Below, one piece after another: positions 35,228 to 44,051 of a DNA stretch of 64,000 nucleotides. The notes under the pieces are model-generated. The model ran no database searches. It had not been told where the DNA came from and worked only from the letters and a program-made list of their open reading frames with translations. Numbering within the stretch: position 1 is the stretch's first letter; each line of letters begins with the position of its first letter. Where the stretch lies: NCBI RefSeq assembly GCF_014353015.1, contig NZ_CP060704.1, forward strand, positions 3,063,001 through 3,127,000. Reading direction: 5' to 3'. The stretch comes from Chitinimonas koreensis (lineage in GTDB: Bacteria > Pseudomonadota > Gammaproteobacteria > Burkholderiales > Chitinimonadaceae). The position numbers were made by a program, and so were the translations under genes.

Positions 35228-36601
35228 ATGCCCAAGACCTTGCGCGCCGCGCTGCTCGCCCTCGCCACCATCTGGCCGGCCGCAGCCGCGCAGGCCGACG
35301 CCGTGCCGTCGACCCCGACCTATTCCGTCGAACAATTGCAGCAGGACTTCCGCTTCCTGCAGGACGCCATCGCCCGGACCCATCCCGATCCCGGCCATTC
35401 GACCGATGCCGCCGCACTGGAGCGGGCCTACCGTCAGGTCGAGGCGCAGCTGCGCCAGCCGATGACACGCGACCAGGCCTGGCGCGTGCTGGCGACACTG
35501 AACCCGGTGTTCGCCGACGGCCACCTGGCCGTGCTGCAGCGCGGCTGGCAGGCGCAGACCGAGGCCCACCTGGCGGCCGGCGGTACGCTGTTCCCGTTCG
35601 AAGTCCACCTCACGCCGGCCGGCGAGGTCTTCATCCGCGCCGAACTCGGCGGCGGCGCCAGCCCGCTGGCCGGCGCGCGCATCGAATCGATCGGCGGCCG
35701 GCCTGCCGCCGAGGCCGCCACTGCCGTCCTGGCCCGAGCCCACGGCGACACGCCCGAATACCGTGCCCACCTGGCCAGCCGGCGCTGGCCGTTCCTTTAC
35801 TGGAAGCTGTACGGCAGCCCGGCCAGCTACCCCTTGGTGGTGCGCACGGCCGACGGCAGCCGGCCGATGCAGGTTGCCGCCGGCCGTGCGGTTCCGGCAC
35901 CGATCCAGGAGCAGGCGAGCTTCGAGCGCAACTACCGGCTCGAACTGCTGCCGAAGCGAGCGGCGCTGCTGACCGTGCGCTCGTTCTACCAGGACGACAA
36001 GAAGCCCTTCTTCGACTTCGCCGAACGTGCCTTCGCCACGCTGCGCGAGGCCAAGGTGGAGACGCTGATCGTCGACGTGCGCGACAACGACGGCGGCGAC
36101 GACGACATGTGGCAGGACGGCATCCTGCGCTATATCGCCGACAAGCCCTACCGCATCGGCTCGAGCTATCTGAAGAAAGTGCTGGAAAACCGCCGCAACG
36201 AGCGCGAGCGGGTGGGCGAGGTCGTGGCCGGCAGCATCGAGCGCGAGATCGCGCCGCAGCCCGGCCATCCGCTGCACTTCGCGGGCAGGACCTACGTCCT
36301 GATCGGCCGCCATACCTATTCGTCGGCCATCCTGTTCGCCAACGTGGTGCAGGATTACGGCTTCGCCACTGTGGCCGGCGCCGGCGGCTATGCCCGTGCG
36401 CGCCAGAGCGGCGGCGTGCAGAGCCTGCCGCTGCCGCATACCGGCCTGGTGCTGAGCGCGCCACGCTTCGTGCTCGATCGGCCGGCCGGGCCGACCGGCG
36501 CCGCGTTGGTGAAGCCGGACCTGCTGCTGCCCGACAGTCCGTTCAACCCGCGCGAGCTGGTGGACGCCCTGCTGGCGCGGCTCGATACCGCCGGCGGCTG
36601 A
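35228..36601 (+). CDS. S41 family peptidase-like exported protein
   Basis: A 457-residue protein with a signal peptide (LRAALLALATIWPAAAAQA). A helical N-terminal part (YSVEQLQQDFRFLQDAI) and an LTVRSFYQDDKKPFF-type core lead to VDVRDNDGGDDDMWQDG and HTYSSAILFANVVQDYG, the region where S41 proteases hold the nucleophilic Ser. A PDZ-like segment (GARIESIGGRPAAEA) lies near residue 155. The C-terminal part resembles tail-specific-protease folds used on peptides or as binding proteins. The link to siderophores is positional only. The 146-base gap before it shows nothing. Confidence 0.75.
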   Translation: MPKTLRAALLALATIWPAAAAQADAVPSTPTYSVEQLQQDFRFLQDAIARTHPDPGHSTDAAALERAYRQVEAQLRQPMTRDQAWRVLATLNPVFADGHLAVLQRGWQAQTEAHLAAGGTLFPFEVHLTPAGEVFIRAELGGGASPLAGARIESIGGRPAAEAATAVLARAHGDTPEYRAHLASRRWPFLYWKLYGSPASYPLVVRTADGSRPMQVAAGRAVPAPIQEQASFERNYRLELLPKRAALLTVRSFYQDDKKPFFDFAERAFATLREAKVETLIVDVRDNDGGDDDMWQDGILRYIADKPYRIGSSYLKKVLENRRNERERVGEVVAGSIEREIAPQPGHPLHFAGRTYVLIGRHTYSSAILFANVVQDYGFATVAGAGGYARARQSGGVQSLPLPHTGLVLSAPRFVLDRPAGPTGAALVKPDLLLPDSPFNPRELVDALLARLDTAGG

Positions 36602-36645
36602 AGCGGCACGACGAACCCTTTCCAATCGATCAACAGGATGGCGCC

Positions 36646-37017
36646 ATGGACACCGAGCAACTGCAAGCCTTCTGCGCCCGCTTCCCCGGCGCCACCGAGC
36701 AGGTCATCGGACCGCCCGGCAACGTGCTGCTCTACCGCATCGGCGGCAAGGAATTCGCCTATTTCAAGCTGTCCGAACCGGAGAAGTGGCGCTTCAGCAT
36801 CCGCACCACGTCCGAACGCTTCGTCGAGCTGACCGACCGCCCCGGCATCAAGCCGGCGCGCTACCGTGGCCGCTACCATTGGGTCACCATCGTCGATGTG
36901 CGGAGCATGCCGGAGGACTACCTGGCCGAGCTGGTCGAATGGTCTTATCGCAAGGCGCTGGGTTCGCTGTCGAAGGTCGCGCAGGCGCGGGCGCTGGGAA
37001 AGGCCGTAACGCCGTGA
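36646..37017 (+). CDS. MmcQ/YjbR family protein
   Basis: A 123-residue protein with the CyaY-like DNA-binding fold of the YjbR family: FCARFPGATEQVIGPPGNVL, EFAYFKLSEPEKWRFSIRTT, RPGIKPARYRGRYHWVTI and LVEWSYRKALGSLSK. Function is unknown in general; a role in transcription is only guessed for the family. The ATG 36646 lacks a clear ribosome-binding site (AACAGGATGGCGCC). A decayed copy of the same gene lies at about 37835-37950. Confidence 0.85.
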   Translation: MDTEQLQAFCARFPGATEQVIGPPGNVLLYRIGGKEFAYFKLSEPEKWRFSIRTTSERFVELTDRPGIKPARYRGRYHWVTIVDVRSMPEDYLAELVEWSYRKALGSLSKVAQARALGKAVTP

Positions 37018-37288
37018 TCCGAATGCCGACTGCCCGCTGAATTCCAGAACATCGCAAGCGACAGCCCATCCATCAGCTTTTCCACCAGCCTTCCAATACA
37101 CGAAGCGAGTCGGGCTAAACATCCAGCATTCGACGCCTGACTGCCCGATTTTGCACGGGCGGACAGGCATGCCGGCCCTGCCATCCGCCTGGGCATGGCC
37201 ACACGGATGATATATTTTGAAATGCCCGTTCAGCGTCTCGCCGCTGGCAGGCCCATGCCTTTTCCATCACTCGAATAGAAAGAACCCG

Positions 37289-37801
37289 ATGCGCAATCTG
37301 CTCGCCCTCTGTGCATGCATCACCGTCCTGACCGGCTGCGGCACGCTGGCATTCAAGCCCGCGGAATACCCATTGCGGGATGGCCTCATCCCTGCGTTCA
37401 ACGTTTCCGGCGACGTAGCCATTTCGAACGCCCAGCCATCGGCGGAGCCGGTCATCGTCTATTCGTATGTGGGCTCGCAACTGAGTTCCGACCTCCAGGC
37501 GATTACCGAAACGATGGTCCAGCAGACTCGGAAGGAATTGCAGAAGAACGGAAACCGCACCGGTGCGGGCGGTGAAAAAACCATGGCGATCAAGGTCAAT
37601 TCGCTGCTCAGCACCTATACCAATGCGTTCTTCTGGAAGAGCAATATCGAATTCCGGGTCACGCTGGGCAATGGGCAGACCCTCGATTTCAAAGTGCCCC
37701 ACACCAGCGGCTCATTGATGCAGGACTTGAATGGCTGCATCGCCGAAGGCGTCCTCGTCCTGCTCAAGGATGAACGCGTCAGGTCTTATCTGGCCGGCTA
37801 G
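37289..37801 (+). CDS. YajG-like lipoprotein
   Basis: A 170-residue protein with a signal sequence and a lipobox (LCACITVLTGC near residue 18), so it should be anchored in a membrane. The mature part has IVYSYVGSQLSSDLQAITETMVQQTRKELQKNG and a strand-rich segment (FWKSNIEFRVTLGNGQTLDF) that resembles the YajG/CsgG-N-type fold. The function is unknown. ATG 37289 is preceded by AGAAAGAAC. The 271-base gap before it is not coding as far as I see. Confidence 0.7.
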   Translation: MRNLLALCACITVLTGCGTLAFKPAEYPLRDGLIPAFNVSGDVAISNAQPSAEPVIVYSYVGSQLSSDLQAITETMVQQTRKELQKNGNRTGAGGEKTMAIKVNSLLSTYTNAFFWKSNIEFRVTLGNGQTLDFKVPHTSGSLMQDLNGCIAEGVLVLLKDERVRSYLAG

Positions 37802-37834
37802 CCACTGCCGCCCGGCGACGAAAAATCGCCTGCT

Positions 37835-37950
37835 TCAGACAGCCCGAACCGGAGAAGCGGTACTTCCGAATCCCGCGCCGCCGCCGAGTACTTCATCGAG
37901 CTGACTGACCGGGCCGGCACCCAGCCGGCGCCGTCGCGGCGGCTACGGCA
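37835..37950 (+). pseudogene. Remnant of a second YjbR family gene
   Basis: The stretch encodes PEPEKRYFRI, then after a short disrupted part EYFIELTDRAGTQPAP. This mirrors SEPEKWRFSI and ERFVELTDRPGIKPAR of the intact gene at 36646. The reading frame is broken, no start is left and the rest of the gene is missing, so it is a fragment of a divergent copy. It lies between the lipoprotein and the RND permease. Confidence 0.65.
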
Positions 37951-37952
37951 GG

Positions 37953-38010
37953 TCGGCATGCATTCCGACATCGACGTCGTTCCATGTCACCGTCGGAATG
38001 CACGCCGGCC
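37953..38010. repeat. Hairpin-forming repeat after the RND permease gene
   Basis: GGCATGCATTCCGAC and GTCGGAATGCACGCC face each other over about 25 bases. It lies just past the RND permease stop (38020, minus strand) and can act as a 3-prime hairpin. Confidence 0.55.
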
Positions 38011-38019
38011 CCCATCCCG

Positions 38020-41000
38020 CTAAGCCTGGCCCGCCGCCGCCCGCCGCGGCGCCCAGCGCCCGCCGAGCCAACCGGCCACCCCGCGCACCGCCACATAGAA
38101 CAGCGGCACGAAGAAGATCGCCAGCACCGTCGCGCACAGCACCCCGCCGAGCACGCCGGTGCCGATCGCGTTCTGGCTGGCCGAGCCGGGACCGCTGGCC
38201 AGCACCAGCGGCACCACGCCGGCGCCGAAGGCCAGCGAAGTCATCAGGATCGGCCGCAGCCGCAGCCGGGCGCCTTCGATCACCGCTTCGCGCGCCGCCG
38301 CGCCACGCCTGACCGCGGCCTCGGCGAATTCGACGATCAGGATCGCGTTCTTGGCTGCGAGGCCGATGGTGGTAAGCAGGCCGACCTGGAAGTAGATGTC
38401 GCTCGGCAGGCCGCGCAGCGTGACCGCCAGCAGCGCGCCGAACACCCCGAGCGGGATCACCAGCAGCACCGCGCAGGGGATCGACCAGCTCTCGTACAGC
38501 GCGGCGAGGCAGAGGAAGACGAACAGGATCGCGGCCGCGTACAGCCACGGCGCCTGGCCGCTCGACAGCTTGTCCTGATACGACAGCCCGCTCCATTCGT
38601 AGCTGGTGCCGGCCAGCTTGCCGGCGATCGCCTCGACCGCCGCCATCGCCTCGCCCGAGCTGACGCCGCCGGCCGCCGCGCCGAACACCTGGCTGGCGGC
38701 CAGGCCGTTGTAGCGCCGCAATTGGGCCGGACCGTCCTCCCAGCGCGTGCTGGCGAAGGCCGAGAACGGCGTCATCGCGCCGCCCGCGCCGCGCACCGAC
38801 CACTGGCGGATGTCTTCCGGCCGCGAGCGCCACGGCGCATCGGCCTGGACGAACACCTTCTTGACCCGGCCGCGGTGGACGAAGTCGTTGACGTAGCTGC
38901 CGCCCCAGGCGGTGCCGAGCGTGGCGTTGACGTCGGCCAGGTCGAGCCCGAGCGCGCCGGCCTTGACCTGGTCGATGTCGACGCGCAGCTGCGGCGCGGC
39001 CGCGTCGCCGTTGGCGCGCACCGCCATCAGCCGCGGGTCCTGCCGCGCCTGCCGCATCAGTTCCTCGCCGGCCTCGGCCAGCCGGGCGGTGCCCTGGCCG
39101 CTGATGTCCTGCAGCCAGAATTCGAAGCCGTTGGTCTGGCCCAGTCCCTCGATCGGCGGCAGCACCATGCTGAACACCTCGGCGTCGCGCAGCTCGGCGA
39201 AGGCCGCGTTGGCGCGCTCGGCGATGGCCTGCGCGCTGCGCTCGGCGCCGGGCCGCTGCGACCAGTCCTTGAGCGAGATGAAGGCCATGCCGGCGTTCTG
39301 GCCCGGCCCGCCGAAGCTGAAGCCGGCCAGCGTGTAGATGGCGTCGATATTGTCCTTCTCGGCCTGCATGAAGTGGCGCTCGACCGCCTCGACCACGCGG
39401 GCGGTGCGCGGGTAGGTGGCGCCGCTGGGCAGGTTGAACTGCACCATCACCGTGCCCTGGTCCTCGTCGGGAATGAAGGCGGTGGGCAGCCGCTGGTGCA
39501 GCCACAGCATCGCCCCGACCAGCGCCAGGTAGCAGAGGCCGAAGCGCAGCGGCCGGCCGAGCAGCCCGCGCAAGAGGCCGGCGTAGCGCACCTGGCCCGC
39601 GTCGAAGCGGCGGTTGAACCAGCCGAGGAAGCCGCGGCCCGGCCCGTGCGCGCCGGCGGTGAGGAAGGTGGCGCACAAGGCCGGCGTCAGGCAGATCGCC
39701 ACCAGCACCGACAGCGCCATCGCCGCCACCAGGGTGATCGAGAACTGGCGGTAGATGACGCCGACCGAGCCGCCGAAGAAGGCCATCGGCAGGAACACCG
39801 CGCCGAGCACCAGGGCGATGCCGACCAGCGCGCCGCTGATCTCGCCCATCGACTTGACGGTGGCCGCGCGCGCGTCGAGCCCCTCGTCGCGCATGATGCG
39901 CTCGACGTTCTCGACCACCACGATGGCGTCGTCGACCAGGAGGCCGATGGCCAGCACCATGGCGAACAGCGTCAGCGTATTGATCGAATAGCCGGCCAGC
40001 GCCAGCACGCCGAAGGTGCCGAGCAGCACCACCGGCACCGTCACCGCCGGGATCAGCGTGGCGCGCCAGTTCTGCAGGAACAGGTACATCACCAGCACCA
40101 CCAGCGCCACCGCCTCGACCAGCGTCTTCACCACCTCGCGGATCGACAGCTTGACGAAGCGGGTGGTGTCTTCCGCGTAGGCCAGCTCGATGCCGGCCGG
40201 GAAGGCGCCGCGCAGCGCCTCGACGCGGGCCTTGACCGCCGCCGCGGTGGTCAGCGCATTGGCGCCGGGCGCCAGCATGATCGCCAGGCCCGAGGCCGGA
40301 TGGCCGTCGAGCCGCGAGGTACTGCCGTACTGCTCGTTGCCGAGCTCGACCCGCGCCACGTCCGACAGCCGCACCACGGCGCCGTCGGGCCGGGTCTTGA
40401 CCACGATGTCGCGGAACTGCTCGGGCGTCTGCAGGCGCGACAGCGCGGTGACGGTGGCGTTGAGCTGCTGCTCGGCCGGCGCCGGCCGCGCGCCGAGCTC
40501 GCCGACCGAGACCTCGGTGTTCTGCCGCGCGATCGCGTCGGTCACGTCGCCGGGCATCAGGCCGTAGCTGTCGAGCTTGTGCGGATCGAGCCAGATCCGC
40601 ATGGCGTAGGACGAGCCGAAGTTCTGCACCGAGCCGACGCCCTCGACCCGGCTCAGCGGATCCTGCAGCGTGCTGGCCAGCCAGTCGGAGATGTCGGTGT
40701 CGCTGCGCCGGTCGGTCTTGTCGTAGAAGGCCAGGATCATCAGGAAGCCACTCTGCAGCTTGCTCACCGACAGGCCGTTCTGCTGCACCTGCGGCGGCAG
40801 CCGGCTGCTGGCCTGGCTGGCCTTGTTCTGCACCTGCACCTGGGCGATGTCCGGATCGGTGCCCTGCTTGAAGGTCAGCATGATCTCGGCGCGGCCGCTC
40901 GAGGAGCTGGTCGAGCTGAAGTACATCAGGTTGTCCAGGCCCTTGAGCTCCTGCTCGAGCACCTGGGTCACGCTGTTTTCCACCACCTGGGCCGAGGCGC

Positions 41001-41154
41001 CGGGGTAGCTGGCGCCGATCATGACCGAGGGCGGCGCGATGTCGGGGTATTGCGAGACCGGCAGGACGCGCACCGCCAGCGCGCCGGCCAGCATCACCAC
41101 GATGGCCAGCACCCAGGCCAGCACCGGGCGGTCGATGAAGAAACGGGCCAGCAT
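38020..41154 (-). CDS. RND multidrug efflux permease (HAE1 family, AcrB/MexB-like)
   Basis: A 1044-residue trimeric proton antiporter. It has the HAE1 layout of 12 helices and two large periplasmic loops: FFIDRPVLAWVLAIVVML at the start, PVSQYPDIAPPSV, the proton-relay Asp pair in LAIGLLVDDAIVVVENVERI (near residue 405), and FIPDEDQGTVMVQFNLP at the second porter half. Length is typical. It lies three bases after the stop of a membrane fusion protein gene. The pair is flanked by FepB and entCEBA in a siderophore island, so siderophore efflux is a possible role. No outer membrane factor gene is adjacent. Confidence 0.93.
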   Translation of the reverse strand: MLARFFIDRPVLAWVLAIVVMLAGALAVRVLPVSQYPDIAPPSVMIGASYPGASAQVVENSVTQVLEQELKGLDNLMYFSSTSSSSGRAEIMLTFKQGTDPDIAQVQVQNKASQASSRLPPQVQQNGLSVSKLQSGFLMILAFYDKTDRRSDTDISDWLASTLQDPLSRVEGVGSVQNFGSSYAMRIWLDPHKLDSYGLMPGDVTDAIARQNTEVSVGELGARPAPAEQQLNATVTALSRLQTPEQFRDIVVKTRPDGAVVRLSDVARVELGNEQYGSTSRLDGHPASGLAIMLAPGANALTTAAAVKARVEALRGAFPAGIELAYAEDTTRFVKLSIREVVKTLVEAVALVVLVMYLFLQNWRATLIPAVTVPVVLLGTFGVLALAGYSINTLTLFAMVLAIGLLVDDAIVVVENVERIMRDEGLDARAATVKSMGEISGALVGIALVLGAVFLPMAFFGGSVGVIYRQFSITLVAAMALSVLVAICLTPALCATFLTAGAHGPGRGFLGWFNRRFDAGQVRYAGLLRGLLGRPLRFGLCYLALVGAMLWLHQRLPTAFIPDEDQGTVMVQFNLPSGATYPRTARVVEAVERHFMQAEKDNIDAIYTLAGFSFGGPGQNAGMAFISLKDWSQRPGAERSAQAIAERANAAFAELRDAEVFSMVLPPIEGLGQTNGFEFWLQDISGQGTARLAEAGEELMRQARQDPRLMAVRANGDAAAPQLRVDIDQVKAGALGLDLADVNATLGTAWGGSYVNDFVHRGRVKKVFVQADAPWRSRPEDIRQWSVRGAGGAMTPFSAFASTRWEDGPAQLRRYNGLAASQVFGAAAGGVSSGEAMAAVEAIAGKLAGTSYEWSGLSYQDKLSSGQAPWLYAAAILFVFLCLAALYESWSIPCAVLLVIPLGVFGALLAVTLRGLPSDIYFQVGLLTTIGLAAKNAILIVEFAEAAVRRGAAAREAVIEGARLRLRPILMTSLAFGAGVVPLVLASGPGSASQNAIGTGVLGGVLCATVLAIFFVPLFYVAVRGVAGWLGGRWAPRRAAAGQA

Positions 41155-41157
41155 CGC

Positions 41158-42347
41158 TCAGCCGCCCTTCTTGACGGCGGCGGCCGATGCCGCGGCGGCC
41201 GGCGTGGCGCCCGCGGGCGCGGCCGCATCGGACAGCGTGGCCGCCACCGGCTCGACCGGCTGGCCGGGATGGCGCGCTGCAGGCCGTCGACAATCAGCCG
41301 CTCGCCGGGCTTGAGGCCGGCGGTGACGATCCAGCGGTTGCCGCTGGTGCCCTCGGCGCGCAGTACGCGTTCCTCGACCCGGTTGGCGGCGTTGACCACC
41401 CGCGCGGTCGGCTCGCCGCGGACGTTGTGGCTCACGCCCTGCTGCGGCACCAGGATGGCGCCGCGCTCGATGCCCTGCTCGACCTCGGCGCGCACGTACA
41501 TGCCCGGCATCAGTAGGCCGTCCGGATTGGGGAACTGGGCGCGCAGGGTGACGGCGCCGGAAGCCGGGTCGACGCCGACCTCGGCGAACTTGAGCACGCC
41601 GGGGTGCTCGTAGGCGCTGCCGTCCTCGAGCTTGAGCGCGACCCGGGCGCCGGCCGGCGACAGGCCGCCGGCGGCCAGCCGGCGCTTGAGCCGCACCAGT
41701 TCCTGGCTCGACTGCACGATGTCGACGAAGATCGGATCGAGCTGCTGCACGGTGGCCAGCGCGTCGCCCTGGCCGGCGGTGACCAGCGCGCCCTCGCTCA
41801 CGCCCGAGCGGCCGATGCGGCCGCCGATCGGCGCCACGATGCGGGTGCGGTCGAGCTCGACGCGGGCGGTCTTCAGCGTCGCCTGGCCGGCCTTGATCGC
41901 CGCCAGGCCCTGCTGGTAGGCGGCCTGCGCCTCGTCGTAGGCCTGCTGGCTGACGGCCTTGATCTTGAGCAGCTCGGCGTAGCGCTCGCTCTTGCTGCGC
42001 AGGCTGGCGAGGCTGGCCTGGGCATTGGCCAGCGCCGCCTCGGCCTGCTCGTGGGCGGCCTGGTAGCTGGCCGGCTCGATCTGGTACAGCACCTGGCCGG
42101 CGCGCACCGCGGCGCCCTCCTCGAACAGGCGGCGCCGGACGATGCCCGACACCTGCGGCCGCACCTCGGACACGCGGTAGGCGCTGGTGCGGCCCGACAG
42201 CTCGCTGCGCAGCACCGCGTCCTGCGCCTGCAGCGTCACCACGCCGACCTTGGGCGCGAGCTCGGGCGGCGGTTGCTCGGGCTCGGCATTGCAGCCGGCC
42301 AGCACGAGAAGGCCGAGGCAGGGAAGGCAAAGGGCTTTGTTGAACAT
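41158..42347 (-). CDS. RND efflux membrane fusion protein (AcrA/MexA-like), one-base frame break near the C-terminus
   Basis: A periplasmic adaptor of about 396 residues. It has a lipoprotein signal (LCLPCLGLLVLAGCNAEPE), lipoyl-like and hairpin domains (ASYQAAHEQAEAALANAQAS) and a beta-barrel with GARVALKLEDGSAYEHPG. The main ORF (start 42347) loses its proper end after LIVDGLQRAIP; adding one C to the CCC at 41266-41268 (GGG on the plus strand) restores GQPVEPVAATLSD and a short Ala-rich tail ending AVKKGG, with its stop three bases before the permease start. I take this as a missing base. It is divergent from fepB over the Fur-like operator. Confidence 0.85.
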
Positions 42348-42440
42348 GGCTGATGCCCGGCCGGCGGGTCCTGGCGGCAGGCGCCGGCGCGGGGTGGTCC
42401 TCTTGCGGATGGATGACGGAAAACGGGTGGCCGGCGGCAG

Positions 42441-42510
42441 GCGACCGGCTGCGGGCGACCGGCTGCGGGCGACCGGCTACGGGCGACCGGCTACGGGCGA
42501 CCGGCTACGG
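42441..42510. repeat. Tandem repeat, five copies of a 14-base unit
   Basis: Five perfect-length copies of GCGACCGGCT(G/A)CGG; the first two carry G and the last three A at position 11. The unit is not a multiple of three and lies in a non-coding stretch. Copy number could vary by slippage. Confidence 0.85.
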
Positions 42511-42664
42511 GCAGCGATCACGCCCGGCCTGCGGATCGCCGAGGCTGGCGACCCGCTATGGCGGCTGCTGCAGACGACCGGCTACGGCGCGGCCGCAGAT
42601 CGACCAAGGCACAGTCCTGATCGGATCAGAGCGCCCGGCTCGGCGCGCAGCCGGCCAAGATAGT

Positions 42665-42683
42665 AATGATAATACTTATCATT
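42665..42683. promoter_or_regulatory. Fur box upstream of fepB
   Basis: AATGATAATACTTATCATT is a 19-base palindrome around a central A/C, very close to the consensus GATAATGATAATCATTATC pattern. It lies 89 bases before the fepB ATG and 318 bases before the pump adaptor start. Confidence 0.85.
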
Positions 42684-42771
42684 TGAAATAAAATCACGCC
42701 CCGGCGCCGCCGCGGGACGATGACGCTCCGGCAAACCCGGGCCGCGCCGCCCCAGACCCACCGGATTCCCG

Positions 42772-43803
42772 ATGACTCCCACCCAGATGATTTCCACCCC
42801 GTCCCGCCTGACCGCCCTGCTGCTCGCCGGCGCGCTGGCGCTGCTCGCCGGCTGCGGCCGTGCGCCGTCTTCCACCGCCACGGCCGAAGCGCCGCAAGTT
42901 GCCCAGGTCGCGGGCTGGCCGCGCAGCGTGGTCACCTCCAAGGGCACGCTGACGCTCGAACGGCCGCCGCAGCGCATCGTCTCGACCAGCGTGACGCTGA
43001 CCGGCACGCTGCTGGCGATCGACGCGCCGCTGGCCGGCAGCGGCGCCACCCAGGCCAATACCACGATCGCCGACGCGCAAGGCTTCTTCACCCAGTGGTC
43101 GGACGTCGCCCGCGCGCGCGGCCTCGAGCCGCTCTACCAGGGCGAGCCGAACGCCGAGGCGATCGCCGCGGCCGAGCCGGACCTGATCGTGATCGCCGGC
43201 ACCGGCGGCGATTCGGCGCTCAAGCTGTACGAGCAGCTGAGCCAGGTCGCGCCGGTGCTGGTGGTCAACTACGACGACAAGAGCTGGCAGGAACTGGCCA
43301 CGCTGCTGGGCCACGCCACCGGCCGCGAAGCCGAGGCCAAGGCGCTGATCGCCCGCTTCGAAGCCCAGGTGGCCGCCACCCGCGCCAGGCTGCGGCTGCC
43401 GCCGCAGCCGACCAGCGCGCTGGTCTATTACGAGGACGACTCGGGCGCCAACGTCTGGACGCCCGAATCGGCGCAGGGCAAGTTGCTGACCGAGCTCGGT
43501 TTCCAGCTGGCAGCGGTGCCCGATTCGGTGCGCGGCGACACCAGCATGGGCATCCGCCGCGACATCGTGCAGATCTCGGGCGAGCGCTTCGCCGAAGGCC
43601 TGCAGGGCCGCACGCTGCTGCTGTTCTCGGCCGACGCGCGCATGGTGCGGCAGGTCAAGGCCAACCGCTTCCTGGCCCGCAACCCGGCGGTGGCCGAGGG
43701 CCGCGTCTATGCGATGGGGCTCGATACCTTCCGGCTCGACTACTACAGCTCGAGCCGGCTGCTCGACCTGCTGGCCAAGGAGTTCGGCGCGGCGGCGCAA
43801 TAG
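42772..43803 (+). CDS. fepB: Ferric-enterobactin-type periplasmic binding protein FepB
   Basis: A 343-residue lipoprotein-signal protein (LLAGALALLAGCGRAP) of the class III metal/siderophore-binding fold. Seen segments: RIVSTSVTLTGTLLAIDAPLAGS, FFTQWSDVARARGLEPLY, PDLIVIAGTGGDSALKLYEQL and the C-terminal LDTFRLDYYSSSRLLDLLA, which resemble FepB. The preceding Fur box supports iron repression. It should deliver the ferric catecholate to FepD/FepG/FepC encoded at 47319-50300. Confidence 0.9.
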   Translation: MTPTQMISTPSRLTALLLAGALALLAGCGRAPSSTATAEAPQVAQVAGWPRSVVTSKGTLTLERPPQRIVSTSVTLTGTLLAIDAPLAGSGATQANTTIADAQGFFTQWSDVARARGLEPLYQGEPNAEAIAAAEPDLIVIAGTGGDSALKLYEQLSQVAPVLVVNYDDKSWQELATLLGHATGREAEAKALIARFEAQVAATRARLRLPPQPTSALVYYEDDSGANVWTPESAQGKLLTELGFQLAAVPDSVRGDTSMGIRRDIVQISGERFAEGLQGRTLLLFSADARMVRQVKANRFLARNPAVAEGRVYAMGLDTFRLDYYSSSRLLDLLAKEFGAAAQ

Positions 43804-43842
43804 GCTCCGACGAGCATCGCGCCGGTCGTCGTGCGAGATGCA

Positions 43843-43924
43843 GGTCGGGCTTTATGTAGGTCGGGCTTTACGCCCGACAGCGACCTGGATCGGAGGCGCC
43901 AGTCGGGCATGAAGCCCGACCTAC
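43843..43924. repeat. Palindromic intergenic repeat, family C copy 2
   Basis: AGGTCGGGCTTTACGCCCGA and GTCGGGCATGAAGCCCGACC with 30 bases between, plus a partial extra left arm (GCAGGTCGGGCTTTATG) at 43843. It matches the copy at 2559-2633. Confidence 0.75.
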
Positions 43925-43937
43925 GTAGACCATAGCT

Positions 43938-44008
43938 GCAGGAGCGGCTTCAGCCGCGAATCGCCGGGTAGCGCTTACCGGCGATTCGCGGCTGAAGCCG
44001 CTCTACAA
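43938..44008. repeat. REP-like palindrome, family A copy 2
   Basis: GCAGGAGCGGCTTCAGCCGC, GAATCGCCGG, a short loop, then CCGGCGATTCGCGGCTGAAG and CCGCTCTAC. It lies directly after the family C element, between fepB and the convergent lipoprotein gene, and may act as a bidirectional 3-prime hairpin. Confidence 0.85.
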
Positions 44009-44051
44009 CACCTGTTCGCCGACATCGATGTTGCGCCTCCCCAGCCCGACC

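Larger units (their letters stand above)
42348..42771. promoter_or_regulatory. Divergent promoter region between the RND operon and fepB
   Basis: The 424 bases hold no believable gene. They contain a 14-base tandem repeat (42441-42510), further isolated GACCGGCTACGG words (near 42573) and a near-perfect Fur box at 42665-42683. A Fur site here could control fepB, the pump, or both. Confidence 0.6.

Noticed and set aside
42441..42510. Tandem array considered as a CRISPR
   Set aside because: Units are 14 bases, directly adjacent and without spacers; no cas genes are in the window.
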